Assembly: GCA_050050615.1 (NCBI GenBank)
Contig: JASFTV010000025.1
Coordinates: 1 to 18,712 of the forward strand
DNA from: JASFTV01 sp050050615
GTDB lineage: Bacteria; Desulfobacterota; DSM-4660; Desulfatiglandales; HGW-15
Direction of reading: 5' to 3'
Length of the DNA stretch: 18,712 nucleotides
Part shown: in pieces, positions 1 through 7,257 of the stretch
Layout: each line of letters starts with the position of its first letter
Position numbering within the stretch: position 1 is the stretch's first letter
Made by a program: the position numbers and the translations under genes
The notes under the pieces: model-generated
What the model saw: the letters and a program-made list of their open reading frames with translations, nothing else
What the model was told of the DNA's origin: nothing
The model's database searches: none

Positions 1-1
1 C

Positions 2-73
2 CCCCCTTTATCAAAGGGGGAACTGAATGGTCCTATTCCAAAGATCAAAGACCTTCCCCCTTTCATAAGGGGG
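2..73. repeat. Two copies of a C5T2-3/A2-3G5 palindrome
   Basis: Two short palindromes are visible. The first has arms CCCCCTTT (2-9) and AAAGGGGG (13-20) around a 3-nt loop. The second has arms CCCCCTT (56-62) and AAGGGGG (67-73). Both are the same kind of dispersed hairpin. They sit in non-coding DNA immediately left of the MITE-like element, and a partial copy of the same G-run (AAGGGGGATT) follows that element at 286-295. No function can be assigned. Confidence 0.6.
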
Positions 74-75
74 GA

Positions 76-287
76 TTGAGAGGCTGTCCAACAACTTCAT
101 GTTTCGGAAAAAACGACAATTCCAAAAGGGCCCCGAGCCCAAAAAGTCTGTCACTCCCGCGAAAGCGGGAGTCCATACCGTTTTGGAAACTTGATTCCCG
201 CTTTCGCGGGAATGACACTTCGGTGCCCATCGGGGACTTTTGCATGTAACACTTCACTTTTGCCGAAGTTATCGGACAGCCTCTCAA
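76..287. mobile_element. MITE-like element with 23-bp terminal inverted repeats
   Basis: The ends at 76-98 and 265-287 are inverted copies matching at 21 of 23 positions; both begin TTGAGAGGCTGTCC. Inside are two hairpins: ACTCCCGC-GAAA-GCGGGAGT (153-172) and ATTCCCGC-TTTC-GCGGGAAT (194-213), themselves inverted relative to each other. The flanks carry a direct repeat AAGGGGG(G)ATT (67-77 and 286-295) that overlaps the ends, possibly a target duplication. There is no open reading frame of transposase character, so this is a non-autonomous element or a large REP-type palindrome. The parent transposon is not in the window. Confidence 0.65.
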
Positions 288-345
288 GGGGGATTTTGTC
301 ATAGGACGCGTATTCCCGGGATATACACAGGCTATTAAGACATTA

Positions 346-390
346 TGGAATTCAGGAATTGTGAATTCCCCAATCCCCAATCCCTCAATC
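346..390. repeat. Degenerate GAATT/CCCAATC short-unit repeat, copy 1
   Basis: A run of degenerate units (GGAATTCAGGAATT then CCCCAATCCCCAATCCCTCAATC in two adjoining parts) with GA-rich units followed by CT-rich units, so it can fold back on itself. The same family recurs at 10256-10395, 12507-12540 and 13005-13058. It is non-coding. The stretch from 391 to 518, up to the thioesterase stop codon, shows nothing recognisable. Confidence 0.55.
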
Positions 391-518
391 TTCTTTCATC
401 TGCCTTGTATGCTAAAAGATATGGCAAATCTTCGACCTTATTTCACTGGGGCTTCCAAACCCATAAGAATTGCATTCGAATTTATGGATGATTGAAAAGT
501 ACCTTCCAAGCGGTGTTT

Positions 519-947
519 TCAACCCTCGTCCAAGAAGGGCAACTTCTCCTTTTTTCTATAGGCCAAAGCCGTGCACGAAGCAATGAGAGTCTTTTTCTCA
601 TCAGTGACCTTGATCTCATAGGTCGCTGTCTTGCGGCTCCGATGAATTTCTCTGGACTCCGCCCGGAGTGCACTCTTCCGGTCAGGAGGTTGATGGTAGG
701 TTATGGTCATGCTGAGGGCCACAGCAACAGTGCCATGGGCATTACAAGATACCTCAAAGGCCTCGTCGATGAGGGAGAAAATCGCGCCACCATGGGTCGT
801 GCCGAATATGTTCATCGCGTCATCCTGAGGTGTCATCTCCACCATGGCATAGCCTGGCGCCACCTTGAGCAAAGTGATGCCTAACTTGTGGGCATAAGGC
901 TCCTTCTGCACCTGCCTCCTAATCGCTGAGAGCACCTTCTCATCCAT
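519..947 (-). CDS. PaaI-family hotdog-fold thioesterase
   Basis: 142 residues, the usual length for a single-domain PaaI/4HBT thioesterase that hydrolyses acyl- or aryl-CoA thioesters in the cytoplasm. The hallmark segment NIFGTTHGGAIFSLIDEAFE (about residues 46-65) contains the HGG turn and the downstream acidic residue (D61) that PaaI-type enzymes use for catalysis. The body continues with the expected alternating beta strands (VAVALSMTITYHQPP) and a C-terminal strand ending near SCTALAYRKKEK. The ATG at 947 is preceded by GAGGG about ten bases upstream. It is transcribed alone, away from the RiPP operon, and no phenylacetate genes are adjacent, so the substrate is unknown. The paaI symbol is not assigned because only the family is supported. 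Confidence 0.88.
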   Translation of the reverse strand: MDEKVLSAIRRQVQKEPYAHKLGITLLKVAPGYAMVEMTPQDDAMNIFGTTHGGAIFSLIDEAFEVSCNAHGTVAVALSMTITYHQPPDRKSALRAESREIHRSRKTATYEIKVTDEKKTLIASCTALAYRKKEKLPFLDEG

Positions 948-1025
948 TCCGCAATACCCTCACATATCCTGTAGGGAAAGAAACGTGGTGAATCTCCCCG
1001 CCCACAGGGCTGATCATCTTCACAA

Positions 1026-1050
1026 CCGGAAAATGCCTCACATTTTCCGG
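1026..1050. repeat. Perfect 10-bp hairpin between divergent genes
   Basis: CCGGAAAATG (1026-1035) and CATTTTCCGG (1041-1050) pair perfectly around a five-base loop. It lies 79 bases upstream of the thioesterase ATG. No T-tract follows on either strand, so it is not a standard terminator. It could be an operator-like palindrome or a leftover repeat. Confidence 0.5.
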
Positions 1051-1087
1051 AAAGCCGCCATCGGCGTCTCACCCCCACCCTTCCTGA

Positions 1088-1128
1088 CGGGGCTCTCTGC
1101 CACGGTTTTTGCAGAAAGCCCTGTTTTT
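1088..1128 (+). terminator. Orphan terminator-like hairpin in the leader region
   Basis: CGGGGCTCTCTGC (1088-1100) can pair with GCAGAAAGCCCTG (1111-1123), allowing G-U pairs, and TTTTT follows at 1124-1128. This is the shape of an intrinsic terminator on the + strand. No + strand gene lies upstream within the window, so it would end an unannotated short transcript or act as insulation before the promoter at 1194-1222. Confidence 0.45.
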
Positions 1129-1193
1129 CAAATGCGGTCTTTGTTACCAGAGAAAAAGGGAAGAATCAACTGCTTCTTTACAGTGTGTATTCA

Positions 1194-1222
1194 TTGACTC
1201 ACAAGCCTCGTCCGTCTATAAT
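1194..1222 (+). promoter_or_regulatory. Sigma70-like promoter of the RiPP operon
   Basis: TTGACT (1194-1199), a 17-base spacer and a perfect TATAAT (1217-1222) lie about 90 bases before the PqqD-family gene. Transcription would start near 1229, giving an 84-base leader. The rest of the 948-1312 gap holds only the two hairpins listed and no credible coding sequence. Confidence 0.75.
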
Positions 1223-1312
1223 TTAGGGGTCGATCTAGTCGCTTAATATTTTGTATACAGTTTCTTCAGGCCCATGATCGATAAAGCTTCAACAAACATA
1301 GGGTGATCACAA

Positions 1313-1603
1313 ATGGATATTCTCGAAAAGGTTTATAAAAAAAGCGACGCTATTGTAGCCAGAAGGATAAGCGATGAGTTTATTTTGGTGCCTGTCAGGC
1401 AAGATGTGGGGGATCTTGAAAGCATATACACCCTTAATGAAACCGGCGCCCGCATCTGGGAACTGATTGATGGGAAAACAACGGTCGGAGACATAAAAGA
1501 AAGAATCCTTGATGAGTTTGAAGTCACATCCGAGGACGCTGAGAGGGATCTCATAGAGCATCTCAAGCAATTAGAGACCATCAAGGCGATCATTGAAGCG
1601 TGA
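1313..1603 (+). CDS. PqqD-family RiPP recognition protein
   Basis: 96 residues, typical of the PqqD family, a small winged-helix carrier (RRE) that binds the leader of a ribosomally made peptide and presents it to a partner radical SAM enzyme. The diagnostic core is visible: ESIYTLNETGARIWELIDGKT (about 36-56 in two adjoining parts), followed by a helical C-terminal part (VGDIKERILDEFEV...DLIEHLKQLE) matching the family's consensus of strand, NETGxxIWxLIDG and helices. The start is ATG 1313 with AGGGTGAT just upstream. It is the first gene of the operon and ends four bases before the chosen start of the radical SAM gene, so the two are likely translationally coupled. Its probable ligands are the two small precursors in this window. 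Confidence 0.9.
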   Translation: MDILEKVYKKSDAIVARRISDEFILVPVRQDVGDLESIYTLNETGARIWELIDGKTTVGDIKERILDEFEVTSEDAERDLIEHLKQLETIKAIIEA

Positions 1604-1607
1604 GTCT

Positions 1608-2693
1608 ATGGAATTTCCTCCCATACCCAAAATCAGCTACGCCCAATTCGGTGAGCGCTTGAACAGGCAGGTTGCGGCGCACAGGATTCCGATTAGCGGT
1701 TCCATTGAGCTGACCTTCCGCTGCAATCTTCGCTGCGTCCACTGTTATTGTAACTTGCCAGTGAATGACCGGGATGCCATCGAGAAAGAAATGAAGACCG
1801 AAGAGGTATTCCATATCCTTGACCAGGTTGCGGAGGCTGGATGCTTATGGCTTTTGATAACCGGAGGCGAACCTCTACTGAGAAAAGATTTCTTGGACAT
1901 ATATACCTACGCAAAGAAGAAAGGCTTCATCACGACTCTATTTACCAACGGAACACTCATTACACCGGAGATTGCCGATGGCTTGGCTGATTGGCCCCCC
2001 TTCTTCGTGGAGATTACATTATATGGGGCCACCAAAGAGACCTATGAGAGGGTAACCAGAACTCCCGGTTCCTTTGAGCGCTGTCAAAGGGGCATTGACC
2101 TACTCTTAGACCGAGAAATGCCCTTGGGTTTGAAAACCATGGTGACGACTTTCAACCATGAGGAAATCCATCAGATTAAAGCATATGCGGATGAACTTGG
2201 GGTGTCGTTCCGCTTTGATCCTTTGATCAACCCAAGGCTGGACGGCTCCAAAAGACCTTGCAAGTTTAGGTTGCCACCCGAAGAGGTGGTAGAACTAGAT
2301 CGGGCTGACACAGAAAGGACCAAGGCATGGCAAAAACTCTGCAAGGAGTCTATTAGGCCTTTCTCGTCTGATCATCTTTTCATCTGTGGGGCCGGCCTTT
2401 CCACCTACCACATCGATCCTTACGGCCTGATGAGCGCATGCGAAATGGCTCGATTTCAGGCGTACGACTTGCGTCAGGGTACCTTCGAAGAGGGTTGGCG
2501 CAAGTCTATTCCTCAGTTGTTAGCGCTGAAACCTGAAGGCCGGTATTCATGTGGACGCTGCGAACTCATATCTCTATGTGCCCAGTGCCCGGGCTGGGCA
2601 TGGCTTGAGAGTGGTCATCCGGAAGCCCCTGTCCAGTACCTCTGCCAAATAGCACAGCTCCGGGCAGAGGCATTCAATACAAGGAGGATTTAA
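1608..2693 (+). CDS. Radical SAM/SPASM peptide-modifying enzyme
   Basis: A 361-residue radical SAM protein, the probable peptide maturase. With the ATG at 1608, the CxxxCxxC cluster motif is C39, C43, C46 (CNLRCVHC), followed by the SAM-contacting GGEP (86-89). The C-terminal SPASM region binding auxiliary iron-sulfur clusters shows C260, C278, then C315, C318, C324, C327 (CGRCELISLCAQC) and C346. The layout is like PqqE, anSME-like and sactipeptide/ranthipeptide maturases that abstract hydrogen from peptide side chains or backbone. A TTG at 1593 overlapping pqqD-like stop would add five residues; the ATG four bases after that stop is preferred. The upstream PqqD homologue and downstream precursor define its job; the exact linkage made (thioether, C-C or other) cannot be read from the sequence. 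Confidence 0.92.
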   Translation: MEFPPIPKISYAQFGERLNRQVAAHRIPISGSIELTFRCNLRCVHCYCNLPVNDRDAIEKEMKTEEVFHILDQVAEAGCLWLLITGGEPLLRKDFLDIYTYAKKKGFITTLFTNGTLITPEIADGLADWPPFFVEITLYGATKETYERVTRTPGSFERCQRGIDLLLDREMPLGLKTMVTTFNHEEIHQIKAYADELGVSFRFDPLINPRLDGSKRPCKFRLPPEEVVELDRADTERTKAWQKLCKESIRPFSSDHLFICGAGLSTYHIDPYGLMSACEMARFQAYDLRQGTFEEGWRKSIPQLLALKPEGRYSCGRCELISLCAQCPGWAWLESGHPEAPVQYLCQIAQLRAEAFNTRRI

Positions 2694-2696
2694 GAA

Positions 2697-2704
2697 GGGA
2701 GGTG
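2697..2704 (+). promoter_or_regulatory. Strong Shine-Dalgarno of the precursor gene
   Basis: GGGAGGTG four bases before the ATG at 2709 is the closest match to the anti-SD sequence in this operon. It fits a peptide substrate needed in excess over its modifying enzymes. Confidence 0.7.
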
Positions 2705-2708
2705 TAGA

Positions 2709-2882
2709 ATGGCGACAAAAGACAAAGTCAGGAAAACTTATGAAAAACCACAGTTAACGCAGGTGAAGCTCCAAATGGAGGAAGCGGTGCTGCAAGCCTG
2801 CAAGACATCTGACGGTGACCTGGCCGGGAAAAGCACGAAGTGGTGTGGGCATGAAGGCTGCAAAATAACTTTTGGGTCATAG
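2709..2882 (+). CDS. Three-cysteine RiPP precursor peptide 1
   Basis: A 57-residue peptide between the radical SAM and kinase genes, with a strong ribosome site. Residues 11-32 form a conserved leader end: Y11-E-K-P14-x-L16-T, a V-K-L strand, E25, A26-V27-L28, then C31-K32. The core has cysteines at 31, 46 and 51, glycines at 36, 40, 47, 50 and 56, and ends GS. A second gene at 12538-12702 encodes the same leader but a different core, the conserved-leader/variable-core pattern of RiPP precursors. Y11, P14 and L16 fit the YxxPxL motif bound by PqqD-type recognition elements in lasso peptides. There is no signal peptide. I do not recognise a named RiPP class. The precursor role rests on context, leader conservation and expression signals; mature product and cleavage site are unknown. 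Confidence 0.85.
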   Translation: MATKDKVRKTYEKPQLTQVKLQMEEAVLQACKTSDGDLAGKSTKWCGHEGCKITFGS

Positions 2883-2898
2883 AGTAAAACAAATTCTC

Positions 2899-2906
2899 AG
2901 AGGTGA
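2899..2906 (+). promoter_or_regulatory. Ribosome site that favours the TTG start at 2917
   Basis: AGAGGTGA lies ten bases before TTG 2917. The earlier in-frame TTG at 2872 overlaps the precursor gene and has no comparable site; the next in-frame ATG is at 2947 with only a purine-rich stretch upstream. Confidence 0.45.
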
Positions 2907-2916
2907 AATAGCTGCA

Positions 2917-3810
2917 TTGCCACATCAAAATGACCGAAAAGAACTTATGCTATCCATAGCTGGGATCGGCATATCCTTTCTATTCGATAGGGACCTGTCC
3001 GAATTGAGGATTGGAGAAGCTGACAGCCCACTGAATGAACGCATGAGTGAGGATATAAGGCTACGGGTGCATTACGGCCAACTACCAGAAATGAAAATCA
3101 AGGAAAAGGTTTTTGATTCCGGCGATACTTGGGCTCTCTACAGAAGCGACGAGAAATATGTGCTGCAGAATGATACCTTAGAATCCGATTCATCCCCCGA
3201 CACCCTCGTTGTTTTGGAATCGGATTTCAAATCCGGTGAAGCTTTTATCAACAGTGAGCCGCTTCATCAAGGTCTTCTTTTCGATCCGTTAGGATACCCT
3301 CTAAACCAGATTTTGGTGATCCTCCTTCTATCCCTCGGCAAGGGAATCATGCTCCATGCATGCGGCATTGATGACAGGGGATGCGGGTACCTCTTTCTGG
3401 GTCATTCGGGTCACGGAAAATCCACAATGGCAAAATTGTGGTTAAAAAACAACGCCACAATCCTCAATGATGACAGAATCATTGTCAGGGAAAAAGCTGG
3501 CAAGTTCTGGATGCATGGGACGCCGTGGCACGGTGACTTTAGGGAATGGTCGCTGAGGAGCCAGCTGATCCGCAAGATGTTCTTTCTGCATCACGGAGAA
3601 AAAAACTCGGCCTTTCCCAAACAAGGAGCCGAGGCTACTTCGATGCTATTAACGCGCTGCTTTCCTCCAATCTGGGACAAAAAAGCGATGGCGTACACGA
3701 CGGGGTTATGTCACCGCATGGTCAATGAGATCCCCTGCTATGAACTCACTTTCGAGCCAGATAAAAGGATTGTAGATTTTGTGAGAGGAATACCCTTGAG
3801 CGTTGTTTGA
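2917..3810 (+). CDS. HprK-related P-loop kinase of a PqqD system
   Basis: About 297 residues from the TTG at 2917 (312 from TTG 2872, 287 from ATG 2947; start uncertain). The C-terminal half resembles the catalytic domain of HPr kinase/phosphorylase: Walker A GHSGHGKST (162-170), then ILNDDR (182-187) and GTPWHGD (201-207), the spacing seen in HprK-related kinases that accompany PqqD proteins. The N-terminal half is poorly conserved. True HprK phosphorylates a serine of HPr; the related kinases in PqqD neighbourhoods have no proven substrate. As last gene of this operon it may phosphorylate the precursor, which offers Ser and Thr in its core (T33, S34, S42, T43, T54, S57), or a partner protein. 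Its stop is 14 bases from that of the converging kinase gene. Confidence 0.82.
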   Translation: MPHQNDRKELMLSIAGIGISFLFDRDLSELRIGEADSPLNERMSEDIRLRVHYGQLPEMKIKEKVFDSGDTWALYRSDEKYVLQNDTLESDSSPDTLVVLESDFKSGEAFINSEPLHQGLLFDPLGYPLNQILVILLLSLGKGIMLHACGIDDRGCGYLFLGHSGHGKSTMAKLWLKNNATILNDDRIIVREKAGKFWMHGTPWHGDFREWSLRSQLIRKMFFLHHGEKNSAFPKQGAEATSMLLTRCFPPIWDKKAMAYTTGLCHRMVNEIPCYELTFEPDKRIVDFVRGIPLSVV

Positions 3811-3824
3811 GGGGTGGGCAAAAG

Positions 3825-6800
3825 CTACCTTTCAACGACCTGACTCTGAATACCCTTGGATTCCAGATCTTCCCGTTGCTCTTCTGCGCCTTCCTTGGTC
3901 ACGAAAGCGCCGACAAAAAGCCTGTATTTTCCATCCTGGCCTTCTATAGTGTACGGACAATAATCAAGATTCTTCAGTGACAGGATCCTCTTTTCGACAA
4001 TCTCTTCTTCTGCATAGATGCCGATAAGAACGCTATACGGCGTTTCCTTAACGAGCGACCGTGTCAACCTTCCCTCGTCCTTAAATCTTTGCGCCTCTTG
4101 GCCGTCTTCGAAGTGACCGGCATATACCCTGAACCATACCCCATTCTCTTTCAGATCCACTTTGACCCAGTATGCGGAAAGGCCTTTTTTTCTATAGGAG
4201 GCAACGGATTTTTTCGCCCGTTTGACTGTTCGGAATGCACCCAGCCGGAGGGAATATGGGTATTTGGTGTATACCTGATGAGTCTCGGGAATCTCAGGGT
4301 CTGATACGCGCCTTGTCCTAGGAAGAGATTTAGAGATCACGACAGCCACCTCAGTTCCCGGCTTTTCCACAGATCCCTTTTTCTCTGGCCCGATGGCATT
4401 GGGTGGAACTGGCTCGGGGAATGACGTGGCCCTATCAGGCCCGGGCTTTGCCAGAGAGACGGAGCTTGCGTTTGGGAGCACTGGCTTAGAAGTCTCAGGG
4501 GTGGAAGCAGGCACCTCCATCTTGGGTTTTTCCTGGGGTCCTGCACTCTCCGGCCTGACGGGGGTAGGTGGCGGTGACTCAGATTTAGAAGTTCTCGGTT
4601 TTGTTGGAATTCCTTCTGATCTCTTTGGAACCGGCCTCTTCTGAGGCTTTCCCTGGGTTGGCGCTTTGAGCTCCTCTTTTTCTACCGGCGTTCCCAGATA
4701 TGACTGCTTAAAAGAATCAAGTAAACCGCTTTGCCATAGGACGCCCCCGGCGAGACAGACGATGGCGACCAATATTAGAATCAGTCTAATAATTCGCCCC
4801 TTCCTGTCCGGCTGTTCTGGAGCCCCCCTCTTTTTTTTCTTCAGCCAAATCTCCTGCGTCTCGTCAGGGATTTCTTTCTTTCCCCTGAAAAACGGAAAGC
4901 CTTTTTTCTTTTGCCTACTTCCCCGGTCTTTCTCTTCTTCACCGTAGGAATAGTAATAACTGTAGTATTTGTAATCTTGGAAATCGGGACTCACATCTGG
5001 CTTCATACCATTGAGGATCACACCCATGAGATTGCACTTAACTTGTTCCAGTTGAGTCGTCGTTCTTTTCAATAGTCCTCTCGATACACTACCCACGCGA
5101 TAGACAAGGAGCACGCCGTCTACTTTTGTACCCAGGATCGCGGCATCAGCCGTCGATAGAATCGGGCTTGAGTCAAATATGATGACGTCGTACTCCTTTT
5201 TTGCCGCCTCAATAAACTCCTCCAGTCGCTTGGAGTCAATCAGGTCAGTCGGATTGGGAGGTACCGTACCACTGGTGATGACATGGAGGTTGTCCAAACC
5301 CGGCGTCATCATGATTTCATCCCAAGACATCTTCCCCATGATGAGATCCGTAACGGTCTTCACCGTATCACGCCAGGGATGGTCCCCAAGTAGACAATCT
5401 GTTAGCCCGGGCAACTTATCCACACCAAATACCCTGTCCATGACAGGCTTTCTTAGATCGGACCCGACCAAAAGGGTTTTCATCCCACCCTGCGCCATGG
5501 TTATGGCCAGATTTGTCGCAACCAGAGTCTTACCCTCTTCAGGTGAACTGCTTGTGATGGCAAACGTTTTTGTCTTTTTCTCCGGATCCTTAAATTGTAT
5601 GTTCGTTCTCAGGGCTCGAAAACTTTCTGACATCATGGATTTGGGGACAAAATGGGATATGAGATTAACAGCGTGTTTGACAGAATGCCGTCCAAGCCCC
5701 TTTGGATACTTGTCCATCAATTTTTCCTGAATATCTTGCTTATCCGCATCCGGTATAATTCCCAGGACCTGGGTCCCGAGGGTCTGCTCCACATCCTCAA
5801 TAGCTCCTAAGGACGTATCAAAGGTCTCTACGATAAAGGCGATGACCAAACCGAGAACGAGACCGATAATCAGACCCATCGCTCCGGTTGCGACTGTATT
5901 CGGGGGGTTAATTGATTGGGTCGGTAATAAGGCTGGTCTTACAATATTGACCTCTTCAGGCTTTTCTGCCCTTTTGATCAATGCTTCCTGATTTTTTCGC
6001 TCGAGAAGGACGGTCATTTCATTATGCAGTTCAACCCTTCTCTTCAATCGGTCAAATTCCAGTTTCTTCTCCATCAAGAGTTTGGTTTTTCTCTCCACTT
6101 TTTGCAGTTCTTCCTCCAGATCCACTTCCTTCATTTCTATGCCACGGATCTGTGTTTGAAGAAGAAATGCCATTTTTCTCGCATTTTCGGCAATTTGACC
6201 ACTGATAGCCATGACATCGGGGTGTCTTGGGGTAAAATCTTTCAGCAATGTGTCTCTTTTCAGCAAGAGTCCAACCAGGGTGTCGTTTGTGCTCTGATAC
6301 TGACTATTCGCCTTGGTTGAGTAGAAATCGTGGTCAGAGCCTACCGGATTCTCTATGAAGGCTTTCAGCCGGATGAGTATGCTTCCAAATTCAGTCTTAT
6401 CATCTTTGAGTGTGCGGATTTCTTTCCGTATGTCTTGAGCCCTTGCCAGGAGGTTTTCACTCTGCAAACCGATGGAAACCAATTCGTTCTCTTGGGTAAA
6501 CCTGTTGAATTCATCTTCGGCATTTCGGAGCTTTTCTCTTACATCCTCCAGTTGGCTGACGATGTATTTTAGCTCATCCGTATTCGTTCTCATCTGCTGT
6601 TTTGCATGCACTTCCCTGTAAGTCAGGGCAACGGTGTTGGCAAGCTTTTGAGCGAAGAGAGGATCCGCATCCGTCACTGTAATCTTTAGAATGCTGCTTA
6701 CACCCTCCCTTGACACCTCCACTTTGGCCTGAAGACTCTCAATGATGGCAATGACTTTGTCTTCCAGTTGGCCATCTTTTTTGATGTACCTCCGCGGGAT

Positions 6801-7094
6801 GAGACCCATTTTTTCGGCAACCTTTTGAAAAACCGCATAACTCTTGATCACCGTCATCTGGGTCTCGATATCATCAGAATCGGACATGGAAAACCTTTTG
6901 CCATAGACGTCACTGAGAGGCGGGGTTCGTTCAAACTCTATGATGCAGACTGTGGTGTAAAGAGGGGTAGGAGCTCTTAGGATGGCAAAGGAGGTGCTAA
7001 AAACACCCAAGACAATCGCGATGAGAATGACGACGACTCTTCTCTTTCTTAGAATACGCCAGTATTCTCTCAGATTTATGTCGTATTGAGCCAA
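3825..7094 (-). CDS. Wzz/BY-kinase fusion with C-terminal SPOR repeats
   Basis: 1089 residues, far longer than the roughly 720 of Wzc-type proteins. Order: Wzz chain-length domain with first membrane segment (about 17-38), periplasmic coiled coils (170-380), second membrane segment (402-422), tyrosine kinase domain with Walker A (SSSPEEGKT, 515-523), Walker A' (LLVGSDLR, 541-548) and Walker B (VIIFDSSP, 637-644), then a tyrosine cluster with seven Tyr (708-717). Wzc normally ends there. Here a basic stretch, a third membrane segment (769-788), a Pro-rich linker (810-935) and two SPOR-like repeats (about 943-1020 and 1021-1089) follow. The usual first Asp of Walker A' (DxDxR) is Gly544. Start is TTG 7094 with AAGGA upstream. 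Likely role: polysaccharide chain-length control and export coupled to peptidoglycan via SPOR. No glycosyltransferases are adjacent. Confidence 0.9.
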   Translation of the reverse strand: MAQYDINLREYWRILRKRRVVVILIAIVLGVFSTSFAILRAPTPLYTTVCIIEFERTPPLSDVYGKRFSMSDSDDIETQMTVIKSYAVFQKVAEKMGLIPRRYIKKDGQLEDKVIAIIESLQAKVEVSREGVSSILKITVTDADPLFAQKLANTVALTYREVHAKQQMRTNTDELKYIVSQLEDVREKLRNAEDEFNRFTQENELVSIGLQSENLLARAQDIRKEIRTLKDDKTEFGSILIRLKAFIENPVGSDHDFYSTKANSQYQSTNDTLVGLLLKRDTLLKDFTPRHPDVMAISGQIAENARKMAFLLQTQIRGIEMKEVDLEEELQKVERKTKLLMEKKLEFDRLKRRVELHNEMTVLLERKNQEALIKRAEKPEEVNIVRPALLPTQSINPPNTVATGAMGLIIGLVLGLVIAFIVETFDTSLGAIEDVEQTLGTQVLGIIPDADKQDIQEKLMDKYPKGLGRHSVKHAVNLISHFVPKSMMSESFRALRTNIQFKDPEKKTKTFAITSSSPEEGKTLVATNLAITMAQGGMKTLLVGSDLRKPVMDRVFGVDKLPGLTDCLLGDHPWRDTVKTVTDLIMGKMSWDEIMMTPGLDNLHVITSGTVPPNPTDLIDSKRLEEFIEAAKKEYDVIIFDSSPILSTADAAILGTKVDGVLLVYRVGSVSRGLLKRTTTQLEQVKCNLMGVILNGMKPDVSPDFQDYKYYSYYYSYGEEEKDRGSRQKKKGFPFFRGKKEIPDETQEIWLKKKKRGAPEQPDRKGRIIRLILILVAIVCLAGGVLWQSGLLDSFKQSYLGTPVEKEELKAPTQGKPQKRPVPKRSEGIPTKPRTSKSESPPPTPVRPESAGPQEKPKMEVPASTPETSKPVLPNASSVSLAKPGPDRATSFPEPVPPNAIGPEKKGSVEKPGTEVAVVISKSLPRTRRVSDPEIPETHQVYTKYPYSLRLGAFRTVKRAKKSVASYRKKGLSAYWVKVDLKENGVWFRVYAGHFEDGQEAQRFKDEGRLTRSLVKETPYSVLIGIYAEEEIVEKRILSLKNLDYCPYTIEGQDGKYRLFVGAFVTKEGAEEQREDLESKGIQSQVVER

Positions 7095-7257
7095 GACGAT
7101 TCCTTGGTTTTTTGTAAAAAGTAAAGGGAGTTAGAAGCTCTTTACGAGGCTAGGAAAAAATAAGCAAACTCCCCCGCTCGCATTCCCGAGGGTAAACTGC
7201 CTGACTTCCTTCAATGCTATATAGATAATAAACCAAGCGTGAATTTATTAAACAATA

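Noticed and set aside
63..380. 105-codon minus-strand open frame
   Set aside because: It runs through the MITE-like element and its hairpins, has no ribosome site, and its translation is dictated by the palindromes.
492..884. 130-codon plus-strand frame
   Set aside because: Antisense shadow of the PaaI-type thioesterase, which has clear family motifs.
1313..3810. Lasso peptide or PQQ biosynthesis cluster
   Set aside because: The leader motif and PqqD suggest these, but no lasso cyclase or B2 protease and no PqqB/PqqC genes are present, and the precursor lacks the Glu-Tyr core of PqqA.
5179..5730. 183-codon plus-strand frame inside the BY-kinase gene
   Set aside because: It lies opposite the conserved kinase domain and shows no protein-family character.
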